Translations under genes and position numbers: made by a program
Part shown: positions 1 through 7,692 of the stretch, one piece after another
Layout of the letters: each line of letters begins with the position of its first letter
How positions within the stretch are numbered: the stretch's first letter is position 1
NCBI RefSeq assembly: GCF_018390605.1
Contig: NZ_JAHBGD010000028.1
Coordinates: forward strand, 1 to 64,000
DNA: 64,000 nt
DNA from: Ancylobacter defluvii
GTDB taxonomy: Bacteria > Pseudomonadota > Alphaproteobacteria > Rhizobiales > Xanthobacteraceae
Reading direction: 5' to 3'
The notes under the pieces: generated by a model
What the model was told of the DNA's origin: nothing
Database searches by the model: none
What the model saw: the letters and a program-made list of their open reading frames with translations, nothing else

Positions 1-46
1 TCGTTCATCTCGCTGGCGCCATGATCTGGCTCAAATGAATGTCGAT

Positions 47-326
47 CCGACCTAAGCGAATCGCGCTTGATACACTCGCGCTTGGTTGGACATTCATGCC
101 TCTCCACCGGATGGACGACAGTCCATCCTAGGGGTTCGCAAGAACCCTCCATTCTCGGGGGTCAGCCGCTGCTGCATGGTTCGCCGTGCCCGCGCCCGAC
201 CGCCGCGATAGGCGCGTCTCGAAAGGCTCGAGACGCGCTGGGGCACTTAGAGGTCCTTCCGTTCGAGATGTCCTTTCTCAAAGGCACCGCTGTCAGAAGC
301 CGGAATTTTCCGGTCAGATTAGTCGG
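47..326 (+). ncRNA. Candidate retron msr-msd RNA
   Basis: This gene-free stretch upstream of a retron-type reverse transcriptase is packed with inverted repeats. A candidate a1 arm (47-55, CCGAC with one bulged C, then TAA) can pair with a candidate a2 arm (TTAGTCGG, 319-326). Directly after a1 comes GCGA, the context of the priming guanosine in retron Eco1, so G56 is the predicted branch base. Next come two compact msr-like hairpins: 109-116 with 121-128 (8 bp, loop GACA) and 132-137 with 142-147 (6 bp, GCAA tetraloop). The msd candidate is a long interrupted hairpin: 150-157 with 264-270 (one bulge), 186-191 with 241-246, and a perfect 10-bp tip at 212-221 with 229-238. Two smaller hairpins follow at 272-284 and 300-313. 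The folding was done by eye; the exact ends are inference. Confidence 0.55.
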
Positions 327-343
327 TGAGAAAGGAAAAGATC

Positions 344-520
344 ATGTCGACAACGACTGATCCCCCGAGCGACGAACGGAAGTATGCCGGTTTCTGGAAG
401 CGGATGCGAGGCTTCGGCCGCAAATTCGTGAATAGAAAGACGTTCATTGCTGCGCTCCAGATCGTTCTTTTGATGACGAGGATCGCAAAGGCCTTGAAGC
501 AGTTGGTCGGAGACCTCTAA
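344..520 (+). CDS. Small cationic amphipathic protein of the retron locus (candidate toxin)
   Basis: A 58-residue protein with no family I recognise. The ATG at 344 is chosen over an in-frame GTG at 326 because GAGAAAGGAA lies just before it. Residues 12-32 are rich in Lys/Arg. Residues 33-48 are a hydrophobic segment (TFIAALQIVLLMTRIA), followed by an amphipathic helix-like tail with Lys49 and Lys52. I count 12 Lys/Arg against 4 Asp/Glu. This composition suits a membrane-active peptide. Its Shine-Dalgarno starts right where the candidate a2 arm of the retron RNA ends, so translation could depend on RNA structure or reverse transcription. The HTH and reverse transcriptase genes follow on the same strand. 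A toxin role is inference; a structural or regulatory small protein is also possible. Confidence 0.6.
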   Translation: MSTTTDPPSDERKYAGFWKRMRGFGRKFVNRKTFIAALQIVLLMTRIAKALKQLVGDL

Positions 521-554
521 GTCATTTCCCCTCTAAGGAAAATCACGCAAGCCG

Positions 555-872
555 ATGTATCATCGAGCACTAAAACTAATTCGGCAATACCATCGGCTTT
601 CGCAGGTCGATTTGGCTAACGGTATAGGTTTGTCGAGATCGTTTATTTCTGAAATTGAGAAAGATGGTGGAAAGAGACCTAGTGTCGACGTTCTCGAACG
701 ATATGCAGCGTATTTTTCAATTCCTCTTTCATCGTTGTTGATTTTTGCCGAACAAACTGAGTCTAACGATCTAGGAGAACGTTCCAGAGTATATGCCGCA
801 ACTAAGGTGCTTCGAATGCTGGAGTGGCTGGAGGAGACCACAAGGGTGAATGATTCGACGGATGCAGCCTAA
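555..872 (+). CDS. Cro/C1 (XRE)-type HTH protein of the retron locus
   Basis: A 105-residue protein with one Cro/C1-type helix-turn-helix at about residues 7-60. Helices 2-3 fall in the segment SQVDLANGIGLSRSFISEIE, followed by KRPS and a typical helix 4-5 (LERYAAYF). The tail (about 65-105) is acidic and helical with no recognised domain. TAAGGAAAA at 534-542 is the likely ribosome-binding site, spaced rather long. The stop codon overlaps the start of the reverse transcriptase gene (TAATG), so the two are probably translationally coupled. Such a partner could be a transcriptional repressor or a nucleic-acid sensor of the retron complex. HTH partners define one published retron class (type VI, as I recall); that assignment is inference. 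Codon use is AT-rich like the next gene. Confidence 0.85.
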   Translation: MYHRALKLIRQYHRLSQVDLANGIGLSRSFISEIEKDGGKRPSVDVLERYAAYFSIPLSSLLIFAEQTESNDLGERSRVYAATKVLRMLEWLEETTRVNDSTDAA

Positions 873-1840
873 TGGCACCTAAAAATAAGGCTTCTTTGAG
901 AATTGAAGATTGCTGGCTCTTCGCCGTCGCGTCGAAGGAAGATTTGGCGCGCCGTCTGTCTACAGACAGGCAAAAAATTTCTGTCTCAGATTTGGAACGA
1001 CTCTCTGCCGACGCTGGCAATTATAGGCTATTCAGCATACGCCAAGGTACTAAAGAGCGACCTGTTCAGGAACCCAAGCGAGAGCTTCAACAAATACACG
1101 CCCGCATACATCGACTCTTATCAAGAGTTGTTGTGCCTGAATATCTGCATTCTGCCGTAAAAGGTAAATCTTATCTGACAAATGCTAGAGAGCATGGTCA
1201 CGGTATTTCTATTATTAAGATAGATGTGAAGAAATTTTTTCCGTCCGTGCCTCGTTTTCGTGTTTTCACATTCTTTAAAATTGTCATGAAATGTCGGAAA
1301 GATGTATCTGGTCTTCTTGCTGATCTGATTACGTTTGACCAACGGCTTCCCACCGGAAGCAGCGCAAGCCCAATAATCGCTTACTACGCATTCAAGCCGA
1401 TGTTCGATGAAATATCGCGATTCGCTGAGAGTGCTGGACTTAAGATGAGTTGTTACGTGGATGACATGACTTTTAGTGGATCCAATGCAAATAGATTTAA
1501 TCTTTACGAGATTCACAAAATTATATCAAAGTATGGATTGAAATCTCATAAAATGAAATATTTTGTGGATCAAGAACCTAAAATTATTACGGGTGTGTGT
1601 AACACACCCAGCGGCGAGCGCGTGCCGAACAAATTGCATCTTAAGATAAGTATTGGCTTCGAGGAACTTCGCGCCGCAAAATCTCATACTTCGGCGGTCA
1701 AGTTATTGCGCCCACTCTTGGGACGCCTTGACGCCGCAGGGCAAATTGATCCTCGCTTTCGAGCGAGAGCGCTAACATTGCGTTCGACATTCAAAACTAA
1801 GAGCCGCATCTCGAATGGCGCTATCAAGGGTCGCGTCTGA
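872..1840 (+). CDS. Retron-type reverse transcriptase
   Basis: A 322-residue reverse transcriptase, the usual size for stand-alone retron enzymes, with no maturase or endonuclease domain. Visible motifs are the retron region-X signature NAREH (104-108, consensus NAxxH), motif A IDVKKFFPS (117-125, catalytic Asp118), motif B LPTGSSASP (159-167), the catalytic box YVDD (195-198) and ITG (239-241) where retrons usually have VTG. In retrons this enzyme copies part of the msr-msd RNA into msDNA, priming from the 2'-OH of an internal guanosine. The start overlaps the HTH stop codon. The gene is strikingly AT-rich: only 14 of 60 bases are G or C at 1501-1560, against about two thirds in neighbouring genes. 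This indicates horizontal acquisition. Confidence 0.93.
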   Translation: MAPKNKASLRIEDCWLFAVASKEDLARRLSTDRQKISVSDLERLSADAGNYRLFSIRQGTKERPVQEPKRELQQIHARIHRLLSRVVVPEYLHSAVKGKSYLTNAREHGHGISIIKIDVKKFFPSVPRFRVFTFFKIVMKCRKDVSGLLADLITFDQRLPTGSSASPIIAYYAFKPMFDEISRFAESAGLKMSCYVDDMTFSGSNANRFNLYEIHKIISKYGLKSHKMKYFVDQEPKIITGVCNTPSGERVPNKLHLKISIGFEELRAAKSHTSAVKLLRPLLGRLDAAGQIDPRFRARALTLRSTFKTKSRISNGAIKGRV

Positions 1841-1858
1841 CAGGCTCCCTTCCCTCCC

Positions 1859-1887
1859 TTGCCTCCCAACCTCTTTGGCGCTATATG
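1859..1887 (+). promoter_or_regulatory. Candidate sigma-70 promoter for rpsA
   Basis: A TTGCCT box (1859-1864) and a TATATG box (1882-1887) are separated by exactly 17 bp, just after the reverse transcriptase gene ends. It would give an rpsA leader of roughly 310 nt. Assigned by eye from spacing and consensus. Confidence 0.4.
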
Positions 1888-2203
1888 CACGCGCATCCGG
1901 GTGTCCCTTCAACGGGCGGTTCCGGGGTGGGCCGGCGATGCGGGAACCGTGTCGTCGTGCGCAGGAGGCTCGCCCGCCCTCACCGTGCGTCGGACGCCCG
2001 TCCAGAGACCTGACCCGAGCGCGCTCAATGCCGCGCCAGGGCAAATGTCTCGCCCCTTCTGACGAAGATCTCGATCGCCACGGCCAATGCGCCGGGCCTT
2101 GACGTGGAAACGTCGGGGCTGCGCCGGAATGCCAGCTTCCGGTGCCCGTGGACATCGAGAGACCCTCAACCCCGTACCGGCGCTTTTGGCACCAGGAGCT
2201 TTT
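1888..2203 (+). other. Long untranslated leader in front of rpsA
   Basis: No convincing gene lies in this stretch. It has host-like high GC, so the AT-rich island ends by about 1840. One clear inverted repeat (CGGTTCC 1917-1923 with GGAACCG 1943-1949) could form a hairpin. AGGAG at 2194-2198 serves as the rpsA ribosome-binding site. S1 mRNAs are known to be autoregulated in other bacteria; whether this leader does so is not visible. Confidence 0.4.
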
Positions 2204-3910
2204 ATGTCCGCTACTCAAACCGCACTTGCGTCCCGCGACGATTTCGCCGCGATGCTCGAGGAGAGCTTCTCCGTCGCCGAGCCCGCCGAAGGCTCGGTCG
2301 TCAAGGGCATCGTCGTCGCCATCGAAAAGGACCTCGCCATCATCGACATCGGTCTCAAGACCGAAGGTCGCGTGGCGCTGCGTGAATTTGCCGGCCCCGG
2401 CCGCGACCAGCAGATCCAGGTCGGCGACGAGGTCGAGGTCTATCTGGAGCGCGTCGAGAACGCGCTCGGCGAAGCCGTCCTCTCGCGCGACAAGGCGCGC
2501 CGCGAAGAGAGCTGGGTCCGCCTCGAGAAGGCCTTCAACGACCAGCTGAAGGTCACCGGCGTGATCTTCAACCAGGTGAAGGGCGGCTTCACCGTCGATC
2601 TCGACGGCGCCGTGGCCTTCCTGCCGCGCTCGCAGGTCGACATCCGTCCGATCCGCGACGTCGGCCCGCTGATGCACAACCCGCAGCCGTTCCAGATCCT
2701 GAAGATGGACCGTCGCCGCGGCAACATCGTGGTCTCGCGCCGCACGGTTCTCGAAGAGACCCGCGCCGAGCAGCGCCACGAGCTGGTGCAGAACCTCGAA
2801 GAGGGTCAAGTCATCGACGGCGTGGTGAAGAACATCACCGATTACGGTGCGTTCGTCGACCTCGGCGGCATTGACGGCCTGCTGCACGTCACCGACATCG
2901 CCTGGCGCCGCGTGAACCACCCGACCGAAGTGCTGAACATCGGCCAGACGGTCAAGGTGAAGATCATCAAGATCAACCACGAGACCCACCGCATCTCGCT
3001 CGGCATGAAGCAGCTGCTCGGCGATCCGTGGGAGGGCATCGAGGCCAAGTACCCGGTGGAGGCCCGCTTCAAGGGTCGCGTCACCAACATCACCGACTAC
3101 GGCGCGTTCGTCGAGCTGGAGCCGGGGATCGAGGGCCTCATCCACGTCTCCGAGATGAGCTGGACCAAGAAGAACGTCCACCCCGGCAAGATCGTCGCCA
3201 CTTCGCAGGAAGTGGAAGTGGCGATCCTCGAGGTGGATCCGGTCAAGCGCCGCATCTCGCTCGGTCTCAAGCAGACCCTGCAGAACCCCTGGGACGCCTT
3301 CGCCGAGAAGTATCCGGCCGGCGCCGTGGTGGAAGGCGAGGTCAAGAACAAGACCGAGTTCGGCCTGTTCCTCGGCCTCGACGGCGACGTCGACGGCATG
3401 GTGCATCTGTCGGACCTGGACTGGAACCGTCCGGGCGAGCAGGTCATCGACGAGTTCAAGAAGGGCGACGTGATCAAGGCGGTCGTCCTCGACGTGGACG
3501 TCGACAAGGAGCGCATCTCGCTCGGCGTGAAGCAGCTGGCCGGCGACCCCTTCGCCGATGCCGGCGAGCTGAAGAAGGGCGCGATCGTCACCTGCGAAGT
3601 CATCGACGTGAAGGATGGCGGCGTCGAGGTGAAGATCATCGGCTCCGACATGACCACCTTCGTGAAGCGCTCGGAACTGGCCCGCGACCGCGGCGACCAG
3701 CGTCCGGACCGCTTCGCCGTCGGCGAGAAGTTCGATGCCCGCGTCACCCTGTTCGACCGCAAGGCGCGCAAGGTGCAGGTCTCGATCAAGGCGCTCGAGA
3801 TCGCCGAAGAGAAGGAAGCCGTGGCGCAGTTCGGCTCGCAGGATTCCGGCGCTTCGCTGGGCGACATCCTCGGCGCCGCGCTGAAGAAGGCCAACGAGAA
3901 GGCCGACTGA
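2204..3910 (+). CDS. rpsA: 30S ribosomal protein S1
   Basis: A 568-residue S1, normal length for the family. It shows six tandem S1 OB-fold repeats, the middle ones very similar to each other ([23 protein letters not shown] and [16 protein letters not shown] type, then an ISLGMKQL or ISLGLKQT linker). S1 binds mRNA and helps load structured leaders on the 30S subunit. I start at ATG 2204 (MSATQTAL), preceded by AGGAG; an in-frame ORF runs further upstream but has no S1 similarity. Rhizobiales usually have cmk just upstream of rpsA; here the neighbour is the retron island, and whether cmk lies beyond the window edge cannot be seen. An intrinsic terminator follows. Confidence 0.97.
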   Translation: MSATQTALASRDDFAAMLEESFSVAEPAEGSVVKGIVVAIEKDLAIIDIGLKTEGRVALREFAGPGRDQQIQVGDEVEVYLERVENALGEAVLSRDKARREESWVRLEKAFNDQLKVTGVIFNQVKGGFTVDLDGAVAFLPRSQVDIRPIRDVGPLMHNPQPFQILKMDRRRGNIVVSRRTVLEETRAEQRHELVQNLEEGQVIDGVVKNITDYGAFVDLGGIDGLLHVTDIAWRRVNHPTEVLNIGQTVKVKIIKINHETHRISLGMKQLLGDPWEGIEAKYPVEARFKGRVTNITDYGAFVELEPGIEGLIHVSEMSWTKKNVHPGKIVATSQEVEVAILEVDPVKRRISLGLKQTLQNPWDAFAEKYPAGAVVEGEVKNKTEFGLFLGLDGDVDGMVHLSDLDWNRPGEQVIDEFKKGDVIKAVVLDVDVDKERISLGVKQLAGDPFADAGELKKGAIVTCEVIDVKDGGVEVKIIGSDMTTFVKRSELARDRGDQRPDRFAVGEKFDARVTLFDRKARKVQVSIKALEIAEEKEAVAQFGSQDSGASLGDILGAALKKANEKAD

Positions 3911-3942
3911 GCGACCTCCGCTCGATCGCCTGATCGATGAAA

Positions 3943-3969
3943 ACGGGACGGCCTCCCGTCTTGCTTTTT
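3943..3969 (+). terminator. Intrinsic terminator of rpsA
   Basis: ACGGGA (3943-3948) pairs with TCCCGT (3954-3959) around a 5-nt loop and is followed by CTTGCTTTTT. It sits 33 nt after the rpsA stop. Confidence 0.75.
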
Positions 3970-4003
3970 GGGCAACGTCGCGGGGCACCGGCCGCGCCCG
4001 GCG

Positions 4004-4270
4004 TCAGATCGCGGGCGGCGGCTCGATCTCCGGCGGCAGGCTGTCGGGCGGCAGCTCCTGCGGGATGTCGCCGGGGCGGATATCCGGCTCGCCGCGGCCG
4101 GGCGGGGGAATATCGGGGCCGGGATCGGGCGGATTGGGATCCTCGACCGGCGCCGGCGGGCTGTCGGGGTTGTCGGCCGGGACGGGAATGTCCGGCCCGC
4201 CGGGCTGCGGGGTGCGCGGCGGCTCCGGCAGATCCGGGGCCGGCGGCGTCGGGATGTCGGGATCGGCCAT
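4004..4270 (-). CDS. Small proline-rich protein of unknown function
   Basis: An 88-residue protein made almost wholly of Pro, Asp, Glu, Ile and Gly, with recurring PDIP-type units (PDIPTPP, PDIPVPA, PDIPPPG, PDIRPGD). It has no signal peptide, membrane segment or recognised domain and is probably disordered. The start is supported by a strong GAGGAGGA ribosome-binding site a few bases before ATG 4270. A longer frame that continues upstream inside argP is only a shadow. It lies downstream of argP on the same strand, about 78 nt apart. Low-complexity GC-rich frames can arise by chance, but the ribosome-binding site makes translation likely. Confidence 0.55.
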   Translation of the reverse strand: MADPDIPTPPAPDLPEPPRTPQPGGPDIPVPADNPDSPPAPVEDPNPPDPGPDIPPPGRGEPDIRPGDIPQELPPDSLPPEIEPPPAI

Positions 4271-4347
4271 GCTCTGTCCTCCTCGGCTGCGAGGAGAACG
4301 GGCGCCGGCGTCTTGTGGTTCCGGTCGTCTTGCCGTGGCTCGCCGCG

Positions 4348-5247
4348 TCAGGCCGACAGATGGTGCCGCGCCGTCACGACGACCTCGCGGGTGAGCGCCG
4401 CCAGCCGATCGGCGACCAGGCGGTTGATCTGCCAGTAGAGGGGAATGTCCAGCGCGGTATCGGGGATCAGCTCCACCAGCCGGCCGGATTGCAGATGCGG
4501 CCGCACCAGCTGGATGGGGTTCATCCCCCATCCCATGCCGGACAGGCTGGCCTCGATGAAGCTCTGCGTCGATGGCAGCCAATGGGTGGGATAGCCGAGA
4601 TCGACGCCGAGCGCCTGCCGCAGCCAGCGGTCCTGCAGCCCGTCCTTCTGGTTGAAGGTCAGCGCCGGGGCGTCGAGGATCGCCTCCGGGGTCACGCCGT
4701 CGGCAAAATGCCGGGCGATGAAGTCGGGGCTCGCCGTCGCAACATAGCGCAGCGCGCCGAGCGACGTCCGGCGGCAGCCCTGGATCGGCTTTTCCACGCT
4801 GGTGACGGCGGCGATCACCCGCCCGCGCTGCAGCCAGTCGGCGGTGTGATCCTGATCGTCGACGGCGATGTTCAGAAGATAGGGCGAGTGCCGGGCGAAG
4901 GCCGACATCGCCGCCACGAACCATGTGCCGAGGCTGTCGGCATTGGTGGCGATGTGCAGCGTCACCCTTTGCCTGGTCGCGGCCGGGTCGATCAGCGCCG
5001 GCAGATGCGCGAGCAATTCGCCTTCGAGCATGCCGACCGTCTCCATGTGCCGGCACAGCCAGTCCCCGGTCTCGGTCGCGGTGCAGGGGCTGCCGCGCGC
5101 GATCAGCACCACGCCCAGACGCTCCTCCAGCTGCTTCACCCGCTGCGAGACGGCGGAAGAGGTGACACCGAGCTGGCGCGCCGCCCTGTCGAAACTTCCG
5201 GTCTGGACCACCGCCGCGACGGCGCGGAGCGCGGAATAATCGAGCAT
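4348..5247 (-). CDS. argP: LysR-family regulator ArgP (arginine/lysine export control)
   Basis: A 299-residue LysR-type regulator. The N-terminal winged helix (residues 1-60, with TGSFDRAARQLGVTSSAVSQ) is followed by the effector domain. The sequence fits the ArgP/LysG subgroup, which senses basic amino acids and activates a divergent exporter gene. The divergent neighbour is indeed a LysE/ArgO exporter with a 100-bp shared intergenic region, the classic arrangement. It starts at ATG 5247 (MLDYSALRAV), typical of the family. Confidence 0.9.
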   Translation of the reverse strand: MLDYSALRAVAAVVQTGSFDRAARQLGVTSSAVSQRVKQLEERLGVVLIARGSPCTATETGDWLCRHMETVGMLEGELLAHLPALIDPAATRQRVTLHIATNADSLGTWFVAAMSAFARHSPYLLNIAVDDQDHTADWLQRGRVIAAVTSVEKPIQGCRRTSLGALRYVATASPDFIARHFADGVTPEAILDAPALTFNQKDGLQDRWLRQALGVDLGYPTHWLPSTQSFIEASLSGMGWGMNPIQLVRPHLQSGRLVELIPDTALDIPLYWQINRLVADRLAALTREVVVTARHHLSA

Positions 5248-5347
5248 GGATCAGTTCTGCTTAATTGGGGCCAGCAAGATTAACTCGTCTGAACCCGATC
5301 GTCGCGCTATCGCACGCGCATCTCATCGGGAAAGCGCCGCGCCTGAC

Positions 5348-5956
5348 ATGAATGTTTCGGTTTTTGTAACAGGCCTGCTGATGGGGCTGAGCCTGATCGT
5401 CGCCATCGGCGCGCAGAATGCCTTCGTCCTGCGCCAGGGACTGCGCCGCGAGCATGTGTTCGCCGTCTGCCTCGCCTGCGCCCTGTCCGATGCCGTGCTG
5501 ATCGTGCTGGGCGTCACCAGCTTCCGGCAGATCGCCGCGCTGCTGCCCTGGCTCGATCCGGTGATGCGCTATGGCGGCGCGGCATTCCTGATCCTCTATG
5601 GCGCCCGGAGCTTCCGCTCCGCCCTGCTCTCCTCCGGAACGCTGGCCGCCGCCGAGGCGAACCCGTCGAGCTTTCGCCGAACGCTTGCCACCTGCCTCGC
5701 GCTGACCTGGCTCAATCCGCATGTCTATCTCGATACCGTCATGCTGCTCGGCACCGTCTCGACCCGCTTCCCCGGGGGCGAGGCGTCGTTTGCGGCCGGC
5801 GCGGCGAGCGGCTCCTTCCTGTTCTTCTTCGCGCTCGGCTATGGCGCGGGCGGGTTGCGGCCGATTTTCGCCAATCCGTCGGCCTGGCGGGTGCTGGAGG
5901 CGCTGATCGCCGTTACCATGTGGATGATCGCCTACCGGCTGGTAAGCGGGGCGTGA
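5348..5956 (+). CDS. argO: LysE/ArgO-family basic amino acid exporter
   Basis: A 202-residue inner-membrane protein with about six hydrophobic helices. The N-terminal signature GLLMGLSLIVAIGAQNAFVLRQG is shared by LysE and ArgO. It exports excess arginine and/or lysine, driven by the membrane potential. ATG 5348 (MNVSVFVTG) is preferred to an in-frame upstream start, since it begins directly with the first membrane helix. It is divergent from argP, whose product most likely activates it when basic amino acids accumulate. Confidence 0.9.
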   Translation: MNVSVFVTGLLMGLSLIVAIGAQNAFVLRQGLRREHVFAVCLACALSDAVLIVLGVTSFRQIAALLPWLDPVMRYGGAAFLILYGARSFRSALLSSGTLAAAEANPSSFRRTLATCLALTWLNPHVYLDTVMLLGTVSTRFPGGEASFAAGAASGSFLFFFALGYGAGGLRPIFANPSAWRVLEALIAVTMWMIAYRLVSGA

Positions 5957-6014
5957 CCGGCAGCGGCGGTATGGCTGCCGTTGCCGCCCTGTCGAACGAT
6001 GTGAGGAGCCTCTC

Positions 6015-6899
6015 GTGCAGTTGTTTCGCGGCCTATCCGGTTTTTCGCTCACCCCGACCGATGCGGAGGGGCGGGTGCAGGCCGACCTGCTCGGCCGCCT
6101 GCTGCAACGCATCCAGGCGGCGGGGGTGGATTCGCTCGGGCTGCTGGGCAGCACCGGCGGCTATGCCTATCTCGCGCTCGCCGAGCGGCAGCGCGCCGTT
6201 CGGGCGGCGGTGGAGGCCGTCGGCGGACAGATGCCGATCATCGTCGGCGTCGGCGCGCTCAGAACCGACGAGGCGCTGGCTCTCGCCCGCGACGCCCGCA
6301 AGGCCGGAGCCGATGGGCTGCTGCTGGCCCCGGTCTCCTATACGCCGCTGACCCAGGAGGAGGCGTTTCAGCACATTGCCGCCGTTGCCGAAGCCGGCGA
6401 GCTGCCGCTGTGCATCTACAACAATCCCGGCACCACCAAATTCATCTTCGGCGAGGATCTGATCGCCCGGCTGGCGTTGGTGCCGAACATTGCCGCCATC
6501 AAGATGCCGCTGCCCGCCGATGGCGACTTCGCCGGCGAGCTGGCGCGGCTGCGCGCGCGCACGCCGGACGGTTTTGCCATCGGCTATAGCGGGGACTGGG
6601 GCGCGGCGGAGGCCCTGCTGGCCGGCGGCGACGCCTGGTACAGCGTGGTGGCCGGGCTGTTGCCGGTGCCGGCGCTGAAACTGCTACGCGCCGCCCAGGC
6701 CGGGGATGCGGCGGAGGTCCGGCGCCTCGACGCCGCCTTCCAGCCGCTCTGGCACCTGTTCCGGGAGTTCGGCAGCTTCCGCGTGATGTACGTCATCGCG
6801 GAACTGCTCGGCCTCTGCCAGCTCGAGCCGCCGCGGCCGATCCTGCCGCTTGCCGGCGAGGTCCGGCCGCGCGTGGAGGCGGCATTGCAGGGGCTCTGA
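6015..6899 (+). CDS. Dihydrodipicolinate synthase/N-acetylneuraminate lyase family protein
   Basis: A 294-residue TIM-barrel aldolase of the DapA/NanA superfamily. It shows GSTGGYAYL near residue 46 (the GTTGE region of DapA), YNNPGTT with the family tyrosine, and AIKMP carrying the Schiff-base lysine. It starts at GTG 6015 after a GTGAGGAGCC ribosome-binding site. The GTTGE motif is changed to GSTGG, so it is probably not the housekeeping DapA. The substrate is unknown; such paralogues cleave or form various 2-keto acids. It follows argO by about 60 nt and may be co-transcribed. Confidence 0.8.
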   Translation: MQLFRGLSGFSLTPTDAEGRVQADLLGRLLQRIQAAGVDSLGLLGSTGGYAYLALAERQRAVRAAVEAVGGQMPIIVGVGALRTDEALALARDARKAGADGLLLAPVSYTPLTQEEAFQHIAAVAEAGELPLCIYNNPGTTKFIFGEDLIARLALVPNIAAIKMPLPADGDFAGELARLRARTPDGFAIGYSGDWGAAEALLAGGDAWYSVVAGLLPVPALKLLRAAQAGDAAEVRRLDAAFQPLWHLFREFGSFRVMYVIAELLGLCQLEPPRPILPLAGEVRPRVEAALQGL

Positions 6900-6954
6900 G
6901 GGCGAGGCGCCCTATCGCGGGCGCTGCGTCGTCTGAACTCGGCGGGCGTCGGCC

Positions 6955-7542
6955 CTAGTCCCGCACCCGCGCCGGATTGCCGACCGCCTTGGCGCCGGCG
7001 GGGATGTCCTTGGTCACCACCGCGCCGGCGCCGATCAGCGCGTCGTCGCCGATGGTGACGCCGGGCAGGATGATCGCCCCGGCGCCGATCCAGGCATTGC
7101 GCCCGATCGTCACCTTGCGGCCGAATTCGAGGCCGCCGCGCCGTTCGTCCGGGTCGCGCGGATGGTCGGCGGTGAGGATCTGCACGCCGGGCCCGATCTG
7201 GGTGCCGTCGCCGATGCGCACCTCGACCACGTCGAGGATCACGCAGTTGAAATTGAGGAACACCCCGGCGCCGAGCCGGATGTTGAAGCCGTAATCGCAA
7301 TGGAATGGCGGGCGCACCACCGTGCCGGCGCCCACCTTGCCGAGCCGCTGGCGCAGCAGATCGCCGCGCGCCGCCTCGGAAAGCCCGAGCGAGGCATTGT
7401 AGCGCGCCATCCACGCGAAGGCGGCGGCGGCGCAGGCCTGGATCTCGGGATCGGCGGCGCTGTAAAGCTCGCCGGCCAGCATCTTCTCGAATTCGCTCGG
7501 GGGCATGGTGTCGTCGTACAGCTTGAACGCGGTCTGCGCCAT
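6955..7542 (-). CDS. Sugar O-acetyltransferase (Maa/NodL/LacA family)
   Basis: A 195-residue trimeric left-handed beta-helix acetyltransferase. An N-terminal Mac domain (MLAGELYSAADPEI) precedes hexapeptide repeats ([51 protein letters not shown]). The conserved HP motif (TADHPRDP) holds the catalytic histidine. The family transfers acetyl from acetyl-CoA to maltose, glucose or Nod-factor sugars; the natural substrate cannot be told from sequence. The end, NPARVRD, is typical. Confidence 0.88.
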   Translation of the reverse strand: MAQTAFKLYDDTMPPSEFEKMLAGELYSAADPEIQACAAAAFAWMARYNASLGLSEAARGDLLRQRLGKVGAGTVVRPPFHCDYGFNIRLGAGVFLNFNCVILDVVEVRIGDGTQIGPGVQILTADHPRDPDERRGGLEFGRKVTIGRNAWIGAGAIILPGVTIGDDALIGAGAVVTKDIPAGAKAVGNPARVRD

Positions 7543-7692
7543 CGGGATCGTCCATCGTGAGGACGTCCGACTAGCGGAGAACCGCGATAGCCGGAAGCAA
7601 CGGCGCCATCACGTTTCGCGACGCTCTGAATCGTGGGGATGACGGGGATGGGTGGCGGATTTCCACGCAATGGCCGCGATCCGGTGCCGGCG

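Noticed and set aside
67-360. A 97-codon plus-strand frame across the retron RNA region
   Set aside because: It runs through perfect hairpins, lacks a ribosome-binding site, and overlaps the better supported small gene.
872-1840. Group II intron or diversity-generating RT instead of retron RT
   Set aside because: No maturase/endonuclease domain, no template/variable repeat, and the retron NAxxH motif is present.
1772-3988. A 738-codon open frame on the minus strand over rpsA
   Set aside because: A GC-skew shadow of rpsA: the S1 repeats are clear on the plus strand, and the antisense translation is Asp/Leu/Arg-rich low complexity.
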